Assembly: GCF_005222835.1 (NCBI RefSeq)
Contig: NZ_STGA01000028.1
Location: forward strand, 124,001-188,000
Direction of reading: 5' to 3'
DNA: 64,000 nt
From: Rhizobium sp. FKY42
Lineage (GTDB): Bacteria; Pseudomonadota; Alphaproteobacteria; Rhizobiales; Rhizobiaceae
The notes below the pieces were generated by a model. It was not told where the DNA came from. It ran no database searches and was given only the letters and a program-made list of their open reading frames with translations. Made by a program: the position numbers and the translations under genes. Each line of letters begins with the position of its first letter. Position 1 is the stretch's first letter. Positions 34,276 through 43,960 of the stretch are shown in pieces.

Positions 34276-35232
34276 GTGCCCGCCTTGTCTGCCGTATTCA
34301 CCAATGTCGCTCCCGTCTTCATCCTGATCCTGATCGGCTGGCTTGTCGCCCGTACCGGTCTCATGCGCTCTGAAGCGGGCGACGCAATCGCCGAATTCGT
34401 CTTCAAGTTCGCTTTGCCGACGCTCATTTTCAGAACGTTGGCGGAAGCGCATTTCGGCGGCGCCTCGCCGTTCCGACTGTGGATTGCCTATTTCGGCGGG
34501 GTTGCGGTGACGTGGACCGCGGGCCACCTGATCGCCAAGCATCTTTTCCAGCGGGATGAAAAAGTGGCCGTCATCGCCGGTATGTCGGCTGCCTTCGCCA
34601 ACAATGTGTTCATCGGTTTGCCGCTTGTCGGACGGTCGGTCGGCAATGACGGCATTCTTGCCATCTCGATCCTTTTGGCGATCCATTTGCCGCTGATGAT
34701 GATCATCGGCACGGTTCTGATGGAGCATGCCAGCACCAAGGTGGATGGCGGTGGACGACGCAGCATCGGCGCTGTTCTGAAACAGGTCGGCAGCAATCTC
34801 AGCCGCAATCCGCTGGTGATCGCACTCACACTGGGGCTTGCGTTCAACCTTTCCGGCTTCGGCGCATTGCCTGTCGTCCTGAAAAGCGTTGTCGATCAGA
34901 TTGCCAGCATTACAGCGGGTGCGGCCTTGATTTCGCTCGGCATGACACTAACGAAATATCCGGTACGCGGGCAGCTTGGGCTTGCATCGGTCATGTCAGT
35001 ACTGAAGTTGATCCTCTTTCCGGCAGCAGTCTATGCCGTTGCCCTGCTTGTCGACCTGCCAAAGACCTGGACGGCTGCAATGGTCTTGACCGCCTCTGTT
35101 CCCACCGGCATCAACGCCTGGATAATCGCGACACGCTTTCGCTCGGGCAGCGGATTGGCCGCTTCAGTCATCAGCATCACCACACTCTTCGGCGTACTGT
35201 CCGTCAGCTTCTGGGCCTGGCTTCTCAGTTGA
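34276..35232 (+). CDS. AEC family (auxin efflux carrier-like) transporter
   Basis: 318 residues, about ten membrane segments arranged as two bundles of five. The opening NVAPVFILILIGWLVARTGLM and the later AFANNVFIGLPLVGRSVGNDG and ASVPTGINAWIIATRF are typical of AEC permeases, which export small acids such as malate or malonate. A GTG start at 34276 gives the family N-terminus; no ATG is nearby. Substrate unknown. A 207-base gap upstream holds no clear gene. Confidence 0.87.
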   Translation: MPALSAVFTNVAPVFILILIGWLVARTGLMRSEAGDAIAEFVFKFALPTLIFRTLAEAHFGGASPFRLWIAYFGGVAVTWTAGHLIAKHLFQRDEKVAVIAGMSAAFANNVFIGLPLVGRSVGNDGILAISILLAIHLPLMMIIGTVLMEHASTKVDGGGRRSIGAVLKQVGSNLSRNPLVIALTLGLAFNLSGFGALPVVLKSVVDQIASITAGAALISLGMTLTKYPVRGQLGLASVMSVLKLILFPAAVYAVALLVDLPKTWTAAMVLTASVPTGINAWIIATRFRSGSGLAASVISITTLFGVLSVSFWAWLLS

Positions 35233-35258
35233 ATCATTCTCGACAGGCGACAACGCAA

Positions 35259-35284
35259 AAAAGGCCCGCCATGGCGAGCCTTTT
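35259..35284. terminator. Bidirectional terminator between AEC gene and cytochrome c gene
   Basis: AAAAGGC (35259-35265) and GCCTTTT (35278-35284) with an inner CGCCATGGCG palindrome, A- and T-rich on both flanks. It lies 26 bases after both convergent genes. Confidence 0.8.
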
Positions 35285-35310
35285 CGTTTATCTTCTGAAC
35301 CAACGCGTGA

Positions 35311-35859
35311 TCAGGGCGTCGGCAATGGTGCCGGGCTATCTGCCAGCGAACGGAGATAGGCGATCAGATTTGCGCGCTCATCATCCTTCTTCACACCGGC
35401 AAAGCCCATGGCCGTTCCGGCGACATAAGCTTTTGGTGCAGCGAGGAAGTGATTTAGGTGCTCAAAGTCCCAGACCACGGATCCGCCCTTGGAGAAGTCC
35501 TTCAGAGCTGCCGAATAGCTGAAGCCTGCGTGTCCGGCAATCGGCCGATTGACGATGTCCCAGAGATCGGGGCCGACCTTATTCGGTCCGCCCTTCTCTC
35601 CGCTATGACAGGCCTGACACTTCTTGAAGACGGCGGCACCCGCCGTTGCATCGGCCTTGGCCAGAAGCTGTGCGATCGGAACAGCAGCCGGAGCGGCGGC
35701 TTCACCACCTGCGCTCGGCGCTTCTTCCGCTACAATCGCAAAGCCAGGCTTTTCAGGCGCTTTCGAATGAAAAAGCCCTTCAGAGGCGATCGACACAGAC
35801 ATCAAGACAAATACAGTGCTGAGCAAGGCCCCCATAGCCATGTTCGAATAGGCATTCAT
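35311..35859 (-). CDS. cycM: Membrane-anchored c-type cytochrome (CycM type)
   Basis: 182 residues. One N-terminal uncleaved membrane anchor ([20 protein letters not shown]) and an Ala/Pro/Glu linker are followed by a class I cytochrome c domain. The heme motif is CQACH (about residue 95) and the distal Met is in [16 protein letters not shown]. CycM proteins carry electrons from complex III to the terminal oxidase in rhizobia. The start at 35859 is chosen because AAGGAG lies about 10 bases upstream. It is divergent from kdsB, a neighbour shared with other rhizobia. Confidence 0.9.
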   Translation of the reverse strand: MNAYSNMAMGALLSTVFVLMSVSIASEGLFHSKAPEKPGFAIVAEEAPSAGGEAAAPAAVPIAQLLAKADATAGAAVFKKCQACHSGEKGGPNKVGPDLWDIVNRPIAGHAGFSYSAALKDFSKGGSVVWDFEHLNHFLAAPKAYVAGTAMGFAGVKKDDERANLIAYLRSLADSPAPLPTP

Positions 35860-36015
35860 CCGCGAAAAGCTCCTTCCCACCCGTCGGAATCACAGGCGTC
35901 CCACCTTGAATTCCACCGAAAGCTATGTCTTTTGCGGGACTGGCGCAACCTGAATCACGAACCCGCCCCTGAGACCTTTTGCCTCCATCAGCGCGGCATA
36001 TACGAAGAGAAAACC

Positions 36016-36768
36016 ATGCGCAATCCGCGATTCGACAAGACACTCGTTCTCATTCCGGCACGGATGGCGTCGATGCGGCTTCCCGGCAAGCCGCTGGCGG
36101 ACATCAACGGGCTACCGATGATCGTGCAGGTGGCGCATCGGGCACGCGAAGCCGATGTGGGTCGCGTCATGGTTGCCGTGGACGATACGCGCGTTTTCGA
36201 GGCTGTTCGGGCCGCCGGGTTCGACGTGGTGATGACACGCGACGACCATCAATCCGGCTCCGATCGCATCTATGAGGCACTTCTTGCGGCGGATCCCGAA
36301 GGCAAGGTGGAGTTCGTCGTCAATGTGCAGGGCGATCTGCCGACAATCGAGGCGGATGCGGTCCATGCGTCGCTTCGTCCGATGGAAGACAACAGCGTCG
36401 ACATTGCGACGCTGACGGTCGAGATCCTCGACGAAGAAGACAAGCTCAACCCGAACATCGTGAAGGTCATCGGTTCGCCAATTGCCGACAACCGCCTTCG
36501 GGCGCTTTATTTTACGCGGGCAACCGCACCGACTGGCCCTGGCCCGCTTTATCACCACATCGGTCTCTACACCTATCGCCGCTCGGCTCTCGAACGATTC
36601 GTAAAGCTACGCCCTTCGACGCTGGAACTTCGCGAGCGCCTCGAACAATTGCGCGCACTGGAGGCAGGCATGCGCATCGATGTCGAGATCGTTGACTCGG
36701 TTCCTCTCGGCGTCGATACTCCCGCCGACCTCGAAAAGGCCCGTGCAATCCTCGCTGGCCGCAAGTAA
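36016..36768 (+). CDS. kdsB: 3-deoxy-manno-octulosonate cytidylyltransferase
   Basis: 250 residues. It activates Kdo as CMP-Kdo for lipopolysaccharide core synthesis. The nucleotide-binding loop [49 protein letters not shown] (metal-binding Asp) and [17 protein letters not shown] identify it. The start at 36016 is set by homology ([12 protein letters not shown]); the frame is open far upstream, antisense to cycM, and that part is not coding. pheA follows 15 bases downstream. Confidence 0.95.
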   Translation: MRNPRFDKTLVLIPARMASMRLPGKPLADINGLPMIVQVAHRAREADVGRVMVAVDDTRVFEAVRAAGFDVVMTRDDHQSGSDRIYEALLAADPEGKVEFVVNVQGDLPTIEADAVHASLRPMEDNSVDIATLTVEILDEEDKLNPNIVKVIGSPIADNRLRALYFTRATAPTGPGPLYHHIGLYTYRRSALERFVKLRPSTLELRERLEQLRALEAGMRIDVEIVDSVPLGVDTPADLEKARAILAGRK

Positions 36769-36783
36769 TAATCGGAAAAGCAG

Positions 36784-37647
36784 ATGGTTCAGACCACCAA
36801 TCGCATCGCCTTCCAGGGCGATTTCGGCGCCAACTCGGACATGGCCTGCCGGGACATGTTTCCTACCATGGAGCCCTTGCCGTGCCCAACCTTCGAAGAT
36901 GCCTTCGTGGCTCTGGAAAGCGGCGATGCGGATCTCGCCATGATCCCGATCGAGAACACACTGGCAGGCCGCGTTGCCGATATCCATCATCTTTTGCCGG
37001 AATCGCGTCTGCATATCGTCGGCGAATACTTCATGCCGATCCGCTTCCAGCTGATGGTTCTGCCCGGCGTGAAGCATGACGATATTCGCACCGTTCACAG
37101 CCATATCCACGCACTCGGTCAGTGCCGCAAGATCATTCGCTCGAATGGCTGGAAGGCCGTTGTGGCAGGCGACACGGCGGGTGCTGCCAAACTGGTTTCC
37201 GAACGGGGGGACCGGAGCATGGCGGCGCTTGCGCCACGGCTTGCAGCAAGCCTCTACGGACTGGATATTCTTCAGGAGAACGTCGAGGATTCCGAGCACA
37301 ATGTCACGCGTTTCGTCGTCCTGTCCCGCGACGAAAACTGGACGACACGCCGCGACGAGAAAGACGTTCTTGTCACAACCTTCGTGTTCAATGTCCGCAA
37401 TATTCCGGCCGCACTCTATAAAGCGCTGGGTGGCTTTGCCACCAACGGCATCAACATGACCAAGCTGGAAAGCTACCAGATTGGCGGCAAGTTCATCGCG
37501 ACCCAGTTCTATGCGGATATCCAGGGGCATCCGGATGATGCACCAGTGCGCCGCGCGCTGGAGGAACTCCGGTTCTTTTCCGAGAAGGTTCGCATTCTCG
37601 GCGTCTATCGCGGGCATCCCATGCGCGGCACCCTGAACGCAGCGTGA
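36784..37647 (+). CDS. pheA: Prephenate dehydratase
   Basis: 287 residues, monofunctional. The catalytic domain (1-185) carries IAFQGDFGANSDMACRDMFP, MIPIENTLAGRVADIHHLL and NVTRFVVLSRD, with the essential Thr-Arg-Phe. The C-terminal ACT domain (about 205-280) senses phenylalanine; its usual ESRP motif reads ESYQ here (MTKLESYQIGGKF). It makes phenylpyruvate for phenylalanine synthesis. It lies directly after kdsB on the same strand. Confidence 0.95.
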   Translation: MVQTTNRIAFQGDFGANSDMACRDMFPTMEPLPCPTFEDAFVALESGDADLAMIPIENTLAGRVADIHHLLPESRLHIVGEYFMPIRFQLMVLPGVKHDDIRTVHSHIHALGQCRKIIRSNGWKAVVAGDTAGAAKLVSERGDRSMAALAPRLAASLYGLDILQENVEDSEHNVTRFVVLSRDENWTTRRDEKDVLVTTFVFNVRNIPAALYKALGGFATNGINMTKLESYQIGGKFIATQFYADIQGHPDDAPVRRALEELRFFSEKVRILGVYRGHPMRGTLNAA

Positions 37648-37657
37648 CGGTCGCGTC

Positions 37658-38599
37658 ATGCTGCTTGGTCTGCTCGCCGGTCTGTTTACCTGTGCCGTCT
37701 GGGGCCTGACCTTTGTTGCCGCGCGGCTGGTGCACCCCTTCACGCTATGGGATATCACGATAGCCCGCTATGCGATCTTCGGGCTGACCTGTCTGATATC
37801 GCTGGCGCATCCCTATTTCCGACCGCGTAACATCGGTTGGCGGCACGCTCTGGCCGGCTCGGTGCTGGGCCTCATCGGCTATGTCGCCTATTTTGCGCTT
37901 GCATCACAGGCTGTGCTCTGGGCCGGATCCGTGGTGCCTCCCCTGATCATCGGCATCACCCCGATCATGCTGCCAGTGCTGGCCAATCTCATCGACAAAT
38001 CGATTTCGTGGCGCAGGCTCGGCCTGCCACTCCTGATGATCGGCAGCGGGATCCTAATCGTCAACGCCGAGCATCTGCAAGGTCTGGACGTCGAAGGGCG
38101 GCAGATGATGGCCGCTGGAATCGGCTGCGCCGTCGCGGCACTTCTGGTCTGGGTGGTCTATGGCATTTTCAATGCAAAGGTCATGCGCTCAGAAAATCCC
38201 CCGCGCGCCATCGACTGGACGACACTGCACGGTTTGGGCTGCTTGATTGGCGCAGGGATGCTGATTCCCCTCGCCTCCGACGCTTATGTGACCGCGCCAG
38301 CCGAAGCGGTAACGCGATTTTTCCTCTGGGCCATCGTGCTTGGCATTGCCGCTTCATGGCTTGCCACATGGTGCTGGAGCGTTGCTTCCAGCCGCTTGCC
38401 GCTGGCTTTGACTGCGCAACTCATTATCGCCGAAACCGTTTTCGGCCTCATCTTCGGGCTGATGATGGATGGGCGATGGCCAACGCTAACCGAGAGTTCA
38501 GGTGCCATCCTACAGATCCTCGGCGTTTCGCTGGCGGTGCACCAGTTCACACGGCGCAAGCCGGAAGCAGTTAAGAACGAGATAATGGCGGTTCACTGA
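37658..38599 (+). CDS. DMT superfamily transporter (EamA type)
   Basis: 313 residues, ten membrane segments in two EamA repeats, starting LLGLLAGLFTCAVWGLTFVAARLVHPF and SWLATWCWSVASSRLPLALTAQLIIAETVFGLIFG. Members usually export amino acids or other metabolites. It starts 10 bases after pheA, so aromatic amino acid export is an easy guess, but nothing in the protein proves it. Confidence 0.87.
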   Translation: MLLGLLAGLFTCAVWGLTFVAARLVHPFTLWDITIARYAIFGLTCLISLAHPYFRPRNIGWRHALAGSVLGLIGYVAYFALASQAVLWAGSVVPPLIIGITPIMLPVLANLIDKSISWRRLGLPLLMIGSGILIVNAEHLQGLDVEGRQMMAAGIGCAVAALLVWVVYGIFNAKVMRSENPPRAIDWTTLHGLGCLIGAGMLIPLASDAYVTAPAEAVTRFFLWAIVLGIAASWLATWCWSVASSRLPLALTAQLIIAETVFGLIFGLMMDGRWPTLTESSGAILQILGVSLAVHQFTRRKPEAVKNEIMAVH

Positions 38600-38622
38600 C
38601 CGTCTATCAACCTCAGTCTTCC

Positions 38623-39585
38623 TTATCTTTGCCACTCCACCCAATCGCGCATCAGCCGGTGTGCGATTGCACCGCGAGGCGGGCTGAACGGCCCTTCTCC
38701 AGAAGGATCGGCGTCGAGCATGGTGGCGGTCTCGTCCCGGGTGAACCAACGGCAGTCGGCCAGCTCCTGCTCATCGCGATGAATGTCACGGTCGAGCGCC
38801 TCGGCGTAGCAGCCGATCATCAGCGAGTGAGGCATGGGCCAGGGCTGGGAGGCGTGATAGCGAACGCGCCCGGTACGAATACCTGCTTCCTCGAAGGTTT
38901 CGCGGCGAACCGCATCCTCAATGGTTTCACCTGGCTCCACAAAGCCCGCGAGCGTCGAATACATGCCCGGCGTGAAATGATGGCCGCGCCCCAGCAGAAC
39001 CAGATCGCGCTCGATGTCGACCGTCAGCATGATGACAACCGGATCGGTGCGCGGAAACATCATATGTCCGCAGTTCGGACAGCTGCGCTTGTAGCCGCCC
39101 TGCTGGCTGACCGTCTTCGTTCCGCATTTGCCGCAGAACAAGTTGGCCCCGTTCCAGTGCACCAGACTGATGCCCTGAGCGATGATGCCAAGCGTTTCCT
39201 CATCCAGCAGACCGTCGCGAAAGGCGCTGCGTCCATCCCTCAGGCGAAAGCGGGTTTCAAGCTCTTCCACGGGAGCAAGAACCGGCACGGCAATGCGCGG
39301 GGCACCTTCAATCGTATAACCGAGAAGGACGGCATTTTCTTTATCCGGCTGCAGATCGCCCAGCTCTTCCTGCGAGAAAAGGGCGCGAGGAACAGGCTCT
39401 TCCTGCTTCAGAACGACCTTGTTGCTGGCAATCACCAGAAGCGTCTCGCCAGACACTGCGAGAGCCTGCTCCAGACAGTCATCAGTGCGGTGCTCCGCAT
39501 CGCGGTTGAGCCGATTGCCGGAAAAGGCGGTCAACTGGCTCGGCTCATCGTGCGGCGCTCGGGTTTCAAAAATGGAAAGTGTCAT
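38623..39585 (-). CDS. nudC: NAD+ diphosphatase (Nudix hydrolase)
   Basis: 320 residues. The zinc ribbon is FCGKCGTKTVSQQGGYKRSCPNCG (two CxxC pairs). The Nudix box is GFVEPGETIEDAVRRETFEEAG, and the NudC-specific motif SQPWPMPHSLMIG follows it. It hydrolyses NADH/NAD+ to NMN(H) and AMP and removes NAD caps from RNA. Its ATG overlaps the stop of the upstream HIT gene by 4 bases, so these two nucleotide-hydrolysing enzymes are translationally coupled. Confidence 0.96.
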   Translation of the reverse strand: MTLSIFETRAPHDEPSQLTAFSGNRLNRDAEHRTDDCLEQALAVSGETLLVIASNKVVLKQEEPVPRALFSQEELGDLQPDKENAVLLGYTIEGAPRIAVPVLAPVEELETRFRLRDGRSAFRDGLLDEETLGIIAQGISLVHWNGANLFCGKCGTKTVSQQGGYKRSCPNCGHMMFPRTDPVVIMLTVDIERDLVLLGRGHHFTPGMYSTLAGFVEPGETIEDAVRRETFEEAGIRTGRVRYHASQPWPMPHSLMIGCYAEALDRDIHRDEQELADCRWFTRDETATMLDADPSGEGPFSPPRGAIAHRLMRDWVEWQR

Positions 39586-40007
39586 GATGCGAGGGCTTCA
39601 TTCAGATTGGTCAGAAAATTTTGTTTGGAATCGTCGGCCCAAGGCGTGGCAGAGCCGTAACCCCAGATCGGACCCGGCCAGTTTGGGTCGCCTTCCTGTC
39701 TGGCAACAATGTGGACGTGAAGCTGCGAAACGATGTTTCCAAGAACACCCACATTGATCTTGCGTGCCTTCGTCACAGTCTTCAACGCTTCTGCAACAAG
39801 ATTGGTCTCGAAGGTCAACATCGTCTGGTCGAGGGGCGTCAGTTCGAAGATTTCGGTCTTGTCCGCCCGCTGTGGAACCAGCATCAACCAGGGCCATCGG
39901 CCGTCTTTCAACAGCCGCAACTGGCAAAGGCCGAGCACTGTCACCAGCTCGGAATCCTTTTCCAGTCGGGCATCCAGCACAAATCGATTCACGTTGGTCT
40001 CCTGCAT
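39582..40007 (-). CDS. HIT domain-containing protein
   Basis: 141 residues of the histidine-triad fold: VLGLCQLRLLKDGRWPWLMLVPQRADKTEIFEL and the active-site strand IVSQLHVHIVARQEGDPNWPGPIWG. The triad reads Q-x-H-x-H rather than H-x-H-x-H, a variant common among alphaproteobacterial HIT proteins. It is probably a nucleotide hydrolase or transferase. It is coupled to nudC by an ATGA overlap. Confidence 0.88.
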   Translation of the reverse strand: MQETNVNRFVLDARLEKDSELVTVLGLCQLRLLKDGRWPWLMLVPQRADKTEIFELTPLDQTMLTFETNLVAEALKTVTKARKINVGVLGNIVSQLHVHIVARQEGDPNWPGPIWGYGSATPWADDSKQNFLTNLNEALAS

Positions 40008-40060
40008 CGGATTCTTGCTAGCAGTTTTTTCAGGGGTTGGCTCGCATTTGGTTTAAGGGC

Positions 40061-40089
40061 TTGCAATTGGTTTGGGAAACGACGATATG
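40061..40089 (+). promoter_or_regulatory. Promoter of the SRP RNA gene
   Basis: -35 TTGCAA (40061-40066), 17-base spacer, -10 GATATG (40084-40089), 6 bases before the folded 5' end of the RNA. Confidence 0.65.
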
Positions 40090-40095
40090 TGACCT

Positions 40096-40196
40096 CGGGA
40101 GGTTGGTGGTGGACGAGCCACTCGCCAACCGGGTCAGGTCCGGAAGGAAGCAGCCCTAACGAGCCCGGCACGGGTCGCCGTGCCAGCCTCCCACCT
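40096..40196 (+). ncRNA. ffs: Signal recognition particle 4.5S RNA
   Basis: About 100 nt. The conserved SRP domain IV core reads GGGTCAGGTCCGGAAGGAAG then CAGCCCTAA (40130-40159), the binding site of Ffh. The 5' GGGAGG (40097-40102) pairs with the 3' CCTCCC (40187-40192), closing a long hairpin. It guides ribosomes with membrane-protein signals to FtsY. Its place just upstream of dnaX is the usual one in rhizobia. End points are set by base pairing. Confidence 0.95.
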
Positions 40197-40319
40197 AATC
40201 TATCTCACGGTCAGTATTCGGCCAGCCTCTGGCTGATTTCCGATGAATGATCTGACCGGAGATGAATTGGCCCCACCAGACTTTCCATCAGACTGGCGGC
40301 ACAGGATGAGTGACACCTG

Positions 40320-42194
40320 ATGAGTGATGCGGGCCTGACAAATCCATCCCAAACCGGTTACCGCGTTCTGGCGCGCAAATATCGCCCGAAGGACTTCTCC
40401 GACCTGATGGTCGGCCAGGAGCCGATGGTGCGTACGCTGACCAATGCGTTCGAGACCGGACGGATCGCCCAGGCCTATATGCTGACCGGCGTTCGCGGCG
40501 TGGGCAAAACGACCACCGCGCGCATTCTGGCGCGTGCGCTGAACTACAAGACCGCCGAGATCGACAAGCCGACGATTGATCTGCGCATTCCCGGCGAACA
40601 CTGTCAGGCGATCATGGAAGGCCGCCATGTCGATGTGATCGAAATGGATGCCGCCTCCCATACCGGCATCGACGATATTCGCGAGATCATTGAGCAGGTC
40701 CGCTACCGTCCGGTTTCGGCGCGCTACAAGGTCTATATCATCGACGAAGTGCACATGCTCTCGACGCAGGCCTTCAATGGTTTGCTGAAGACGCTGGAAG
40801 AGCCGCCGGAACATGTGAAGTTCATCTTCGCGACGACGGAAATCCGCAAGGTGCCGATCACGGTGCTTTCGCGTTGCCAGCGCTTTGATCTGCGCCGCAT
40901 TAGTGCCGCCGATCTGGTCGGCCTGTTCTCGACCATTCTCGCCAAGGAAGCGATTGAGTTTGAACCAGAGGCACTGGCGATGATTGCCCGCGCTGCGGAA
41001 GGCTCTGCCCGCGATGGCCTTTCCCTGCTCGATCAGGCGATTGCCCATGGTGGCGGTTCTGTTCAGGTGGAAACAGTCCGCGGCATGCTGGGTCTTGCCG
41101 ACCGGGCGCGCATTGTCGATCTCTTCGAGCATATCGTACGCGGTGATGTGACCGCTGCCTTGCAGGAATTTACCGCCCAATATGAGGCGGGTGCAAACCC
41201 GGTGGTCGTTCTCACGGACCTGGCGGATTTCACCCATCTGGTCACTCGCATCAAATATATTCCTGCCGCAGCCGATGATGCATCGCTGAGCGAGGTTGAG
41301 CGAGTGCGCGGTGCGGAATTCTCAACCGCCGTTGCCGTGACCACACTTTCGCGCATGTGGCAGATGCTATTGAAGGGCATTCCGGAAACGGAAAACTCGT
41401 CGCGTCCCGCCGGCGCTGCCGAAATGGTGCTGATCCGGCTTGCCCATGCGGCGAACCTGCCTTCGCCCGAGGATGCTGCGAGACGCGTGTCGGAACTTCT
41501 GGCATCGGGGAACGGTGGCGCACCGTCTCTGCCAAATGGTTCCGGGGGCGGCGCACGGGCAAGCCTTGGCAGTTCGGCAGCTCCTTCTACGGCACCGATT
41601 GCACGCGCCATTGAGACACCGCAGGCAAGCGCAGGCCAGCCAGTGGCGAGGCTTCAGGCGGTTCCTTCCTCCACGCCGGAAGCAGGAGTTGTTGGCCGCA
41701 TTGAAACCAAACAACAGGAAAACCCGAGCCAAGCACCTAAGATTAGCATCCGCTCGCTTGCCGATATATCCGACCTTTGCACGGCCAATCGCGAGCCGAT
41801 TTTGCGCGCCCGTATTCGGCAATCGGTTCATCTGGTGAAGCTGGAACCGGGGCGGCTGGAAATTCGCCTGGAGCCCGATGCACCGAAATCCATCGCCAGC
41901 GATCTATCCACCAAGCTGAAGGAATGGACCGGCATTACCTGGTGGGTAACGCTTTCCAATGAGCGCGGCGAGCCAACGCTGGCCGAAGCGGAAGCGCAGA
42001 TCAAGGAACAGCACAAGACCGATGCGAAGACCGACACGGATGTGGCCGCCATTCTGGCGCAGTTTCCGGGCGCAAGGATCATCGACGTTCGCATCAAGGT
42101 GACTGCGGAAGACGAGGCGGAGGACGTTCAGCCGCCAGCCATTATCGAGACCGACGAAGGCGACATCCTGCCGGGCGACGACCTCGACATCTGA
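40320..42194 (+). CDS. dnaX: DNA polymerase III subunits gamma and tau
   Basis: 624 residues. The AAA+ clamp-loader part (1-370) has Walker A GVRGVGKTTTARILARAL, Walker B YIIDEVHMLS, sensor FIFATTEIRKVPITVLSRCQRFDLRRI. The zinc-ribbon insertion of E. coli DnaX (four cysteines) is reduced here to a segment with one Cys (GEHCQAI). A Gly/Ala/Pro-rich linker (about 395-460) leads to the tau-specific C-terminus, which binds the polymerase. No obvious slippery heptamer for a frameshift product was noticed. ybaB follows 24 bases later. Confidence 0.96.
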   Translation: MSDAGLTNPSQTGYRVLARKYRPKDFSDLMVGQEPMVRTLTNAFETGRIAQAYMLTGVRGVGKTTTARILARALNYKTAEIDKPTIDLRIPGEHCQAIMEGRHVDVIEMDAASHTGIDDIREIIEQVRYRPVSARYKVYIIDEVHMLSTQAFNGLLKTLEEPPEHVKFIFATTEIRKVPITVLSRCQRFDLRRISAADLVGLFSTILAKEAIEFEPEALAMIARAAEGSARDGLSLLDQAIAHGGGSVQVETVRGMLGLADRARIVDLFEHIVRGDVTAALQEFTAQYEAGANPVVVLTDLADFTHLVTRIKYIPAAADDASLSEVERVRGAEFSTAVAVTTLSRMWQMLLKGIPETENSSRPAGAAEMVLIRLAHAANLPSPEDAARRVSELLASGNGGAPSLPNGSGGGARASLGSSAAPSTAPIARAIETPQASAGQPVARLQAVPSSTPEAGVVGRIETKQQENPSQAPKISIRSLADISDLCTANREPILRARIRQSVHLVKLEPGRLEIRLEPDAPKSIASDLSTKLKEWTGITWWVTLSNERGEPTLAEAEAQIKEQHKTDAKTDTDVAAILAQFPGARIIDVRIKVTAEDEAEDVQPPAIIETDEGDILPGDDLDI

Positions 42195-42218
42195 CAACGA
42201 CAACAGAAGGACACGACG

Positions 42219-42542
42219 ATGCGCGACATCATGGGCATGATGGGCAAGGTCAAGGAAATGCAGGCCAAGATGGAGAAGGCGCAGGCGGATATCGCCGCTC
42301 TCGAAGTCGAAGGCAAGGCAGGTGGCGGCCTTGTGAGCGTTGTGCTGAATGGCAAAGGTGAATTGAAGAGCCTGAAAATCGACCCCTCTCTCTTCAAGGA
42401 AGACGACGTCGAGATTCTGGAAGACCTGATTGTTGCCGCTCACAAGGATGCCAAGGACAAGAGCGAAGCCGAAGCCAAGGAGAAGATGGCTGCGGTGACT
42501 GCCGGCCTGCCGCTGCCTCCTGGCATGAAGCTGCCTTTCTGA
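42219..42542 (+). CDS. ybaB: YbaB/EbfC family nucleoid-associated protein
   Basis: 107 residues. A helical N-terminus ([22 protein letters not shown]) is followed by the conserved strand part [21 protein letters not shown] and the Pro-Gly-rich end [11 protein letters not shown]. YbaB dimers bind DNA and shape the nucleoid. The dnaX-ybaB-recR order is widely conserved; here a MOSC gene on the other strand sits between ybaB and recR. Confidence 0.95.
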   Translation: MRDIMGMMGKVKEMQAKMEKAQADIAALEVEGKAGGGLVSVVLNGKGELKSLKIDPSLFKEDDVEILEDLIVAAHKDAKDKSEAEAKEKMAAVTAGLPLPPGMKLPF

Positions 42543-42551
42543 TCTTTGTGG

Positions 42552-42575
42552 AAGGGTCGCGAAGGCGGCCCTTTT
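42552..42575 (+). terminator. Intrinsic terminator after ybaB
   Basis: AAGGGTCGC / GCGGCCCTT stem (one G-T pair) with a 4-base GAAG loop, then TTTTC. It separates dnaX-ybaB from the convergent MOSC gene. Confidence 0.8.
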
Positions 42576-42576
42576 C

Positions 42577-43197
42577 TCATGCCAGCTCTCGGATCTTCGC
42601 TTGAAGATCTTCATGCAGGGGAACGGCAAGATAGCGCACCCGCTGCTGCGCGCTCAGTCGTTTTGGCTGAAGGATCATGAGATCTGCGATCCGGACCCGC
42701 TCACCGTCATAGGGCTGAAGGCGAACCTCTTCCTGCGGTGTGATGATTCCCATGCTTAGGACGCGGCAATAGATGCCGGGTCGCGCCGCTGCCGTATAGC
42801 GCTTGGCAATTTTCGGATCACCCATATGGGCTGTGAACGTGTTGCAGGGGACACGGGGTGATGTGGCTTCCAGAATGACGCCACCCGCTAGGTGGAAGCG
42901 GTCACCCACACAGACATCGCGATTCTCCAGCCCCTCAATGACCAGATTTTCGCCGAAAGTTCCGGGCGGCAGATCCCGCTGCAGTTCCTGTGCCCACCAG
43001 GCAAGCGTTTCCGCTCCTTCAAGATAGACCGCCTGCTCATGACCGCCGTGATATTTGCCGTTGCAGATCGAATCACCCACCAGCCCGTTTTCATCCACAT
43101 GAACCGGATAGTTGACCGGCTGCTTGTTGATCCCGCTCTTATAACTCTTGCCGGGCAGCTTTTCCGCTTTGCCAAGACAGATGGCGGTGACTTTCAT
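42577..43197 (-). CDS. MOSC domain protein (YiiM-like)
   Basis: 206 residues. Visible parts are GDSICNGKYHGGHEQAVYLEG, LPPGTFGENLVIEGL and the catalytic-cysteine segment SPRVPCNTFTAHMGDPKIAKRY. MOSC proteins of the YiiM type use the molybdenum cofactor to reduce N-hydroxylated compounds. The start at 43197 is chosen because GAGG lies about 8 bases upstream. It interrupts the dnaX-ybaB-recR string on the opposite strand. Confidence 0.87.
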   Translation of the reverse strand: MKVTAICLGKAEKLPGKSYKSGINKQPVNYPVHVDENGLVGDSICNGKYHGGHEQAVYLEGAETLAWWAQELQRDLPPGTFGENLVIEGLENRDVCVGDRFHLAGGVILEATSPRVPCNTFTAHMGDPKIAKRYTAAARPGIYCRVLSMGIITPQEEVRLQPYDGERVRIADLMILQPKRLSAQQRVRYLAVPLHEDLQAKIRELA

Positions 43198-43253
43198 GAG
43201 AGATGCCTCACTGTGAGATTCCGTTGCGGGCACTTATCGTCTAAAAGCGCCCC

Positions 43254-43859
43254 ATGGCAAAACGTGTTACCGGTCCCGAAATCGAAAAACTCATTCAGTT
43301 GCTTGCGAAGGTGCCGGGGCTTGGACCCCGCTCTGCACGTAGGGCAGCTCTGCATCTCATCAAGAAGCGCGAGCAATTGATGGGCCCGCTTTCCCATGCC
43401 TTGGGGGAAGCCTATGACAAAGTGAAAGTCTGTTCCCGCTGTGGCAATGTGGACACGAGCGACCCCTGCACCGTCTGCACCGATGAGCGACGCGATCAAT
43501 CGGTGATTATCGTTGTAGAGGATGTTTCGGATCTCTGGGCGCTGGAGCGGGCAGCCGCAATGAATGCGGCCTATCATGTGCTGGGGGGTACGCTTTCGCC
43601 GCTCGATGGCGTCGGGCCTGACGATCTGAACATCAAGTCGCTCGTGGATCGGGTCAGCGAGGGCGGCATTCGCGAGATCATTCTGGCGGTGAACGCGACC
43701 GTCGAAGGTCAGGCCACGGCCCATTTCATTACCGACCGCCTGTCGGACCTGCCTGTAAAGATTACCAGGCTGGCGCATGGCGTGCCGGTGGGCGGCGAGC
43801 TGGATTACCTTGACGAGGGTACGCTGACGGCAGCGCTGCGCGCGCGCACGGTCATTTGA
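43254..43859 (+). CDS. recR: Recombination protein RecR
   Basis: 201 residues. The helix-hairpin-helix region [20 protein letters not shown] is followed by the zinc finger [16 protein letters not shown], a Toprim domain ([18 protein letters not shown]) and the C-terminal Walker-like [23 protein letters not shown]. With RecF and RecO it loads RecA onto gaps. All four zinc cysteines are present. Confidence 0.96.
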   Translation: MAKRVTGPEIEKLIQLLAKVPGLGPRSARRAALHLIKKREQLMGPLSHALGEAYDKVKVCSRCGNVDTSDPCTVCTDERRDQSVIIVVEDVSDLWALERAAAMNAAYHVLGGTLSPLDGVGPDDLNIKSLVDRVSEGGIREIILAVNATVEGQATAHFITDRLSDLPVKITRLAHGVPVGGELDYLDEGTLTAALRARTVI

Positions 43860-43960
43860 GGACGATGGGAGGAGGCGAGAAATTGAAGAGACTTTTTCGG
43901 AACTTTCTTATCGGACTTTCCACCCTCATCGTCCATTCGGAGAAAGTGGAACGACCCTCA

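Noticed and set aside
35458..36015. In-frame upstream extension of kdsB
   Set aside because: It is antisense to cycM and has Cys/His-rich nonsense; kdsB homology begins at 36016.
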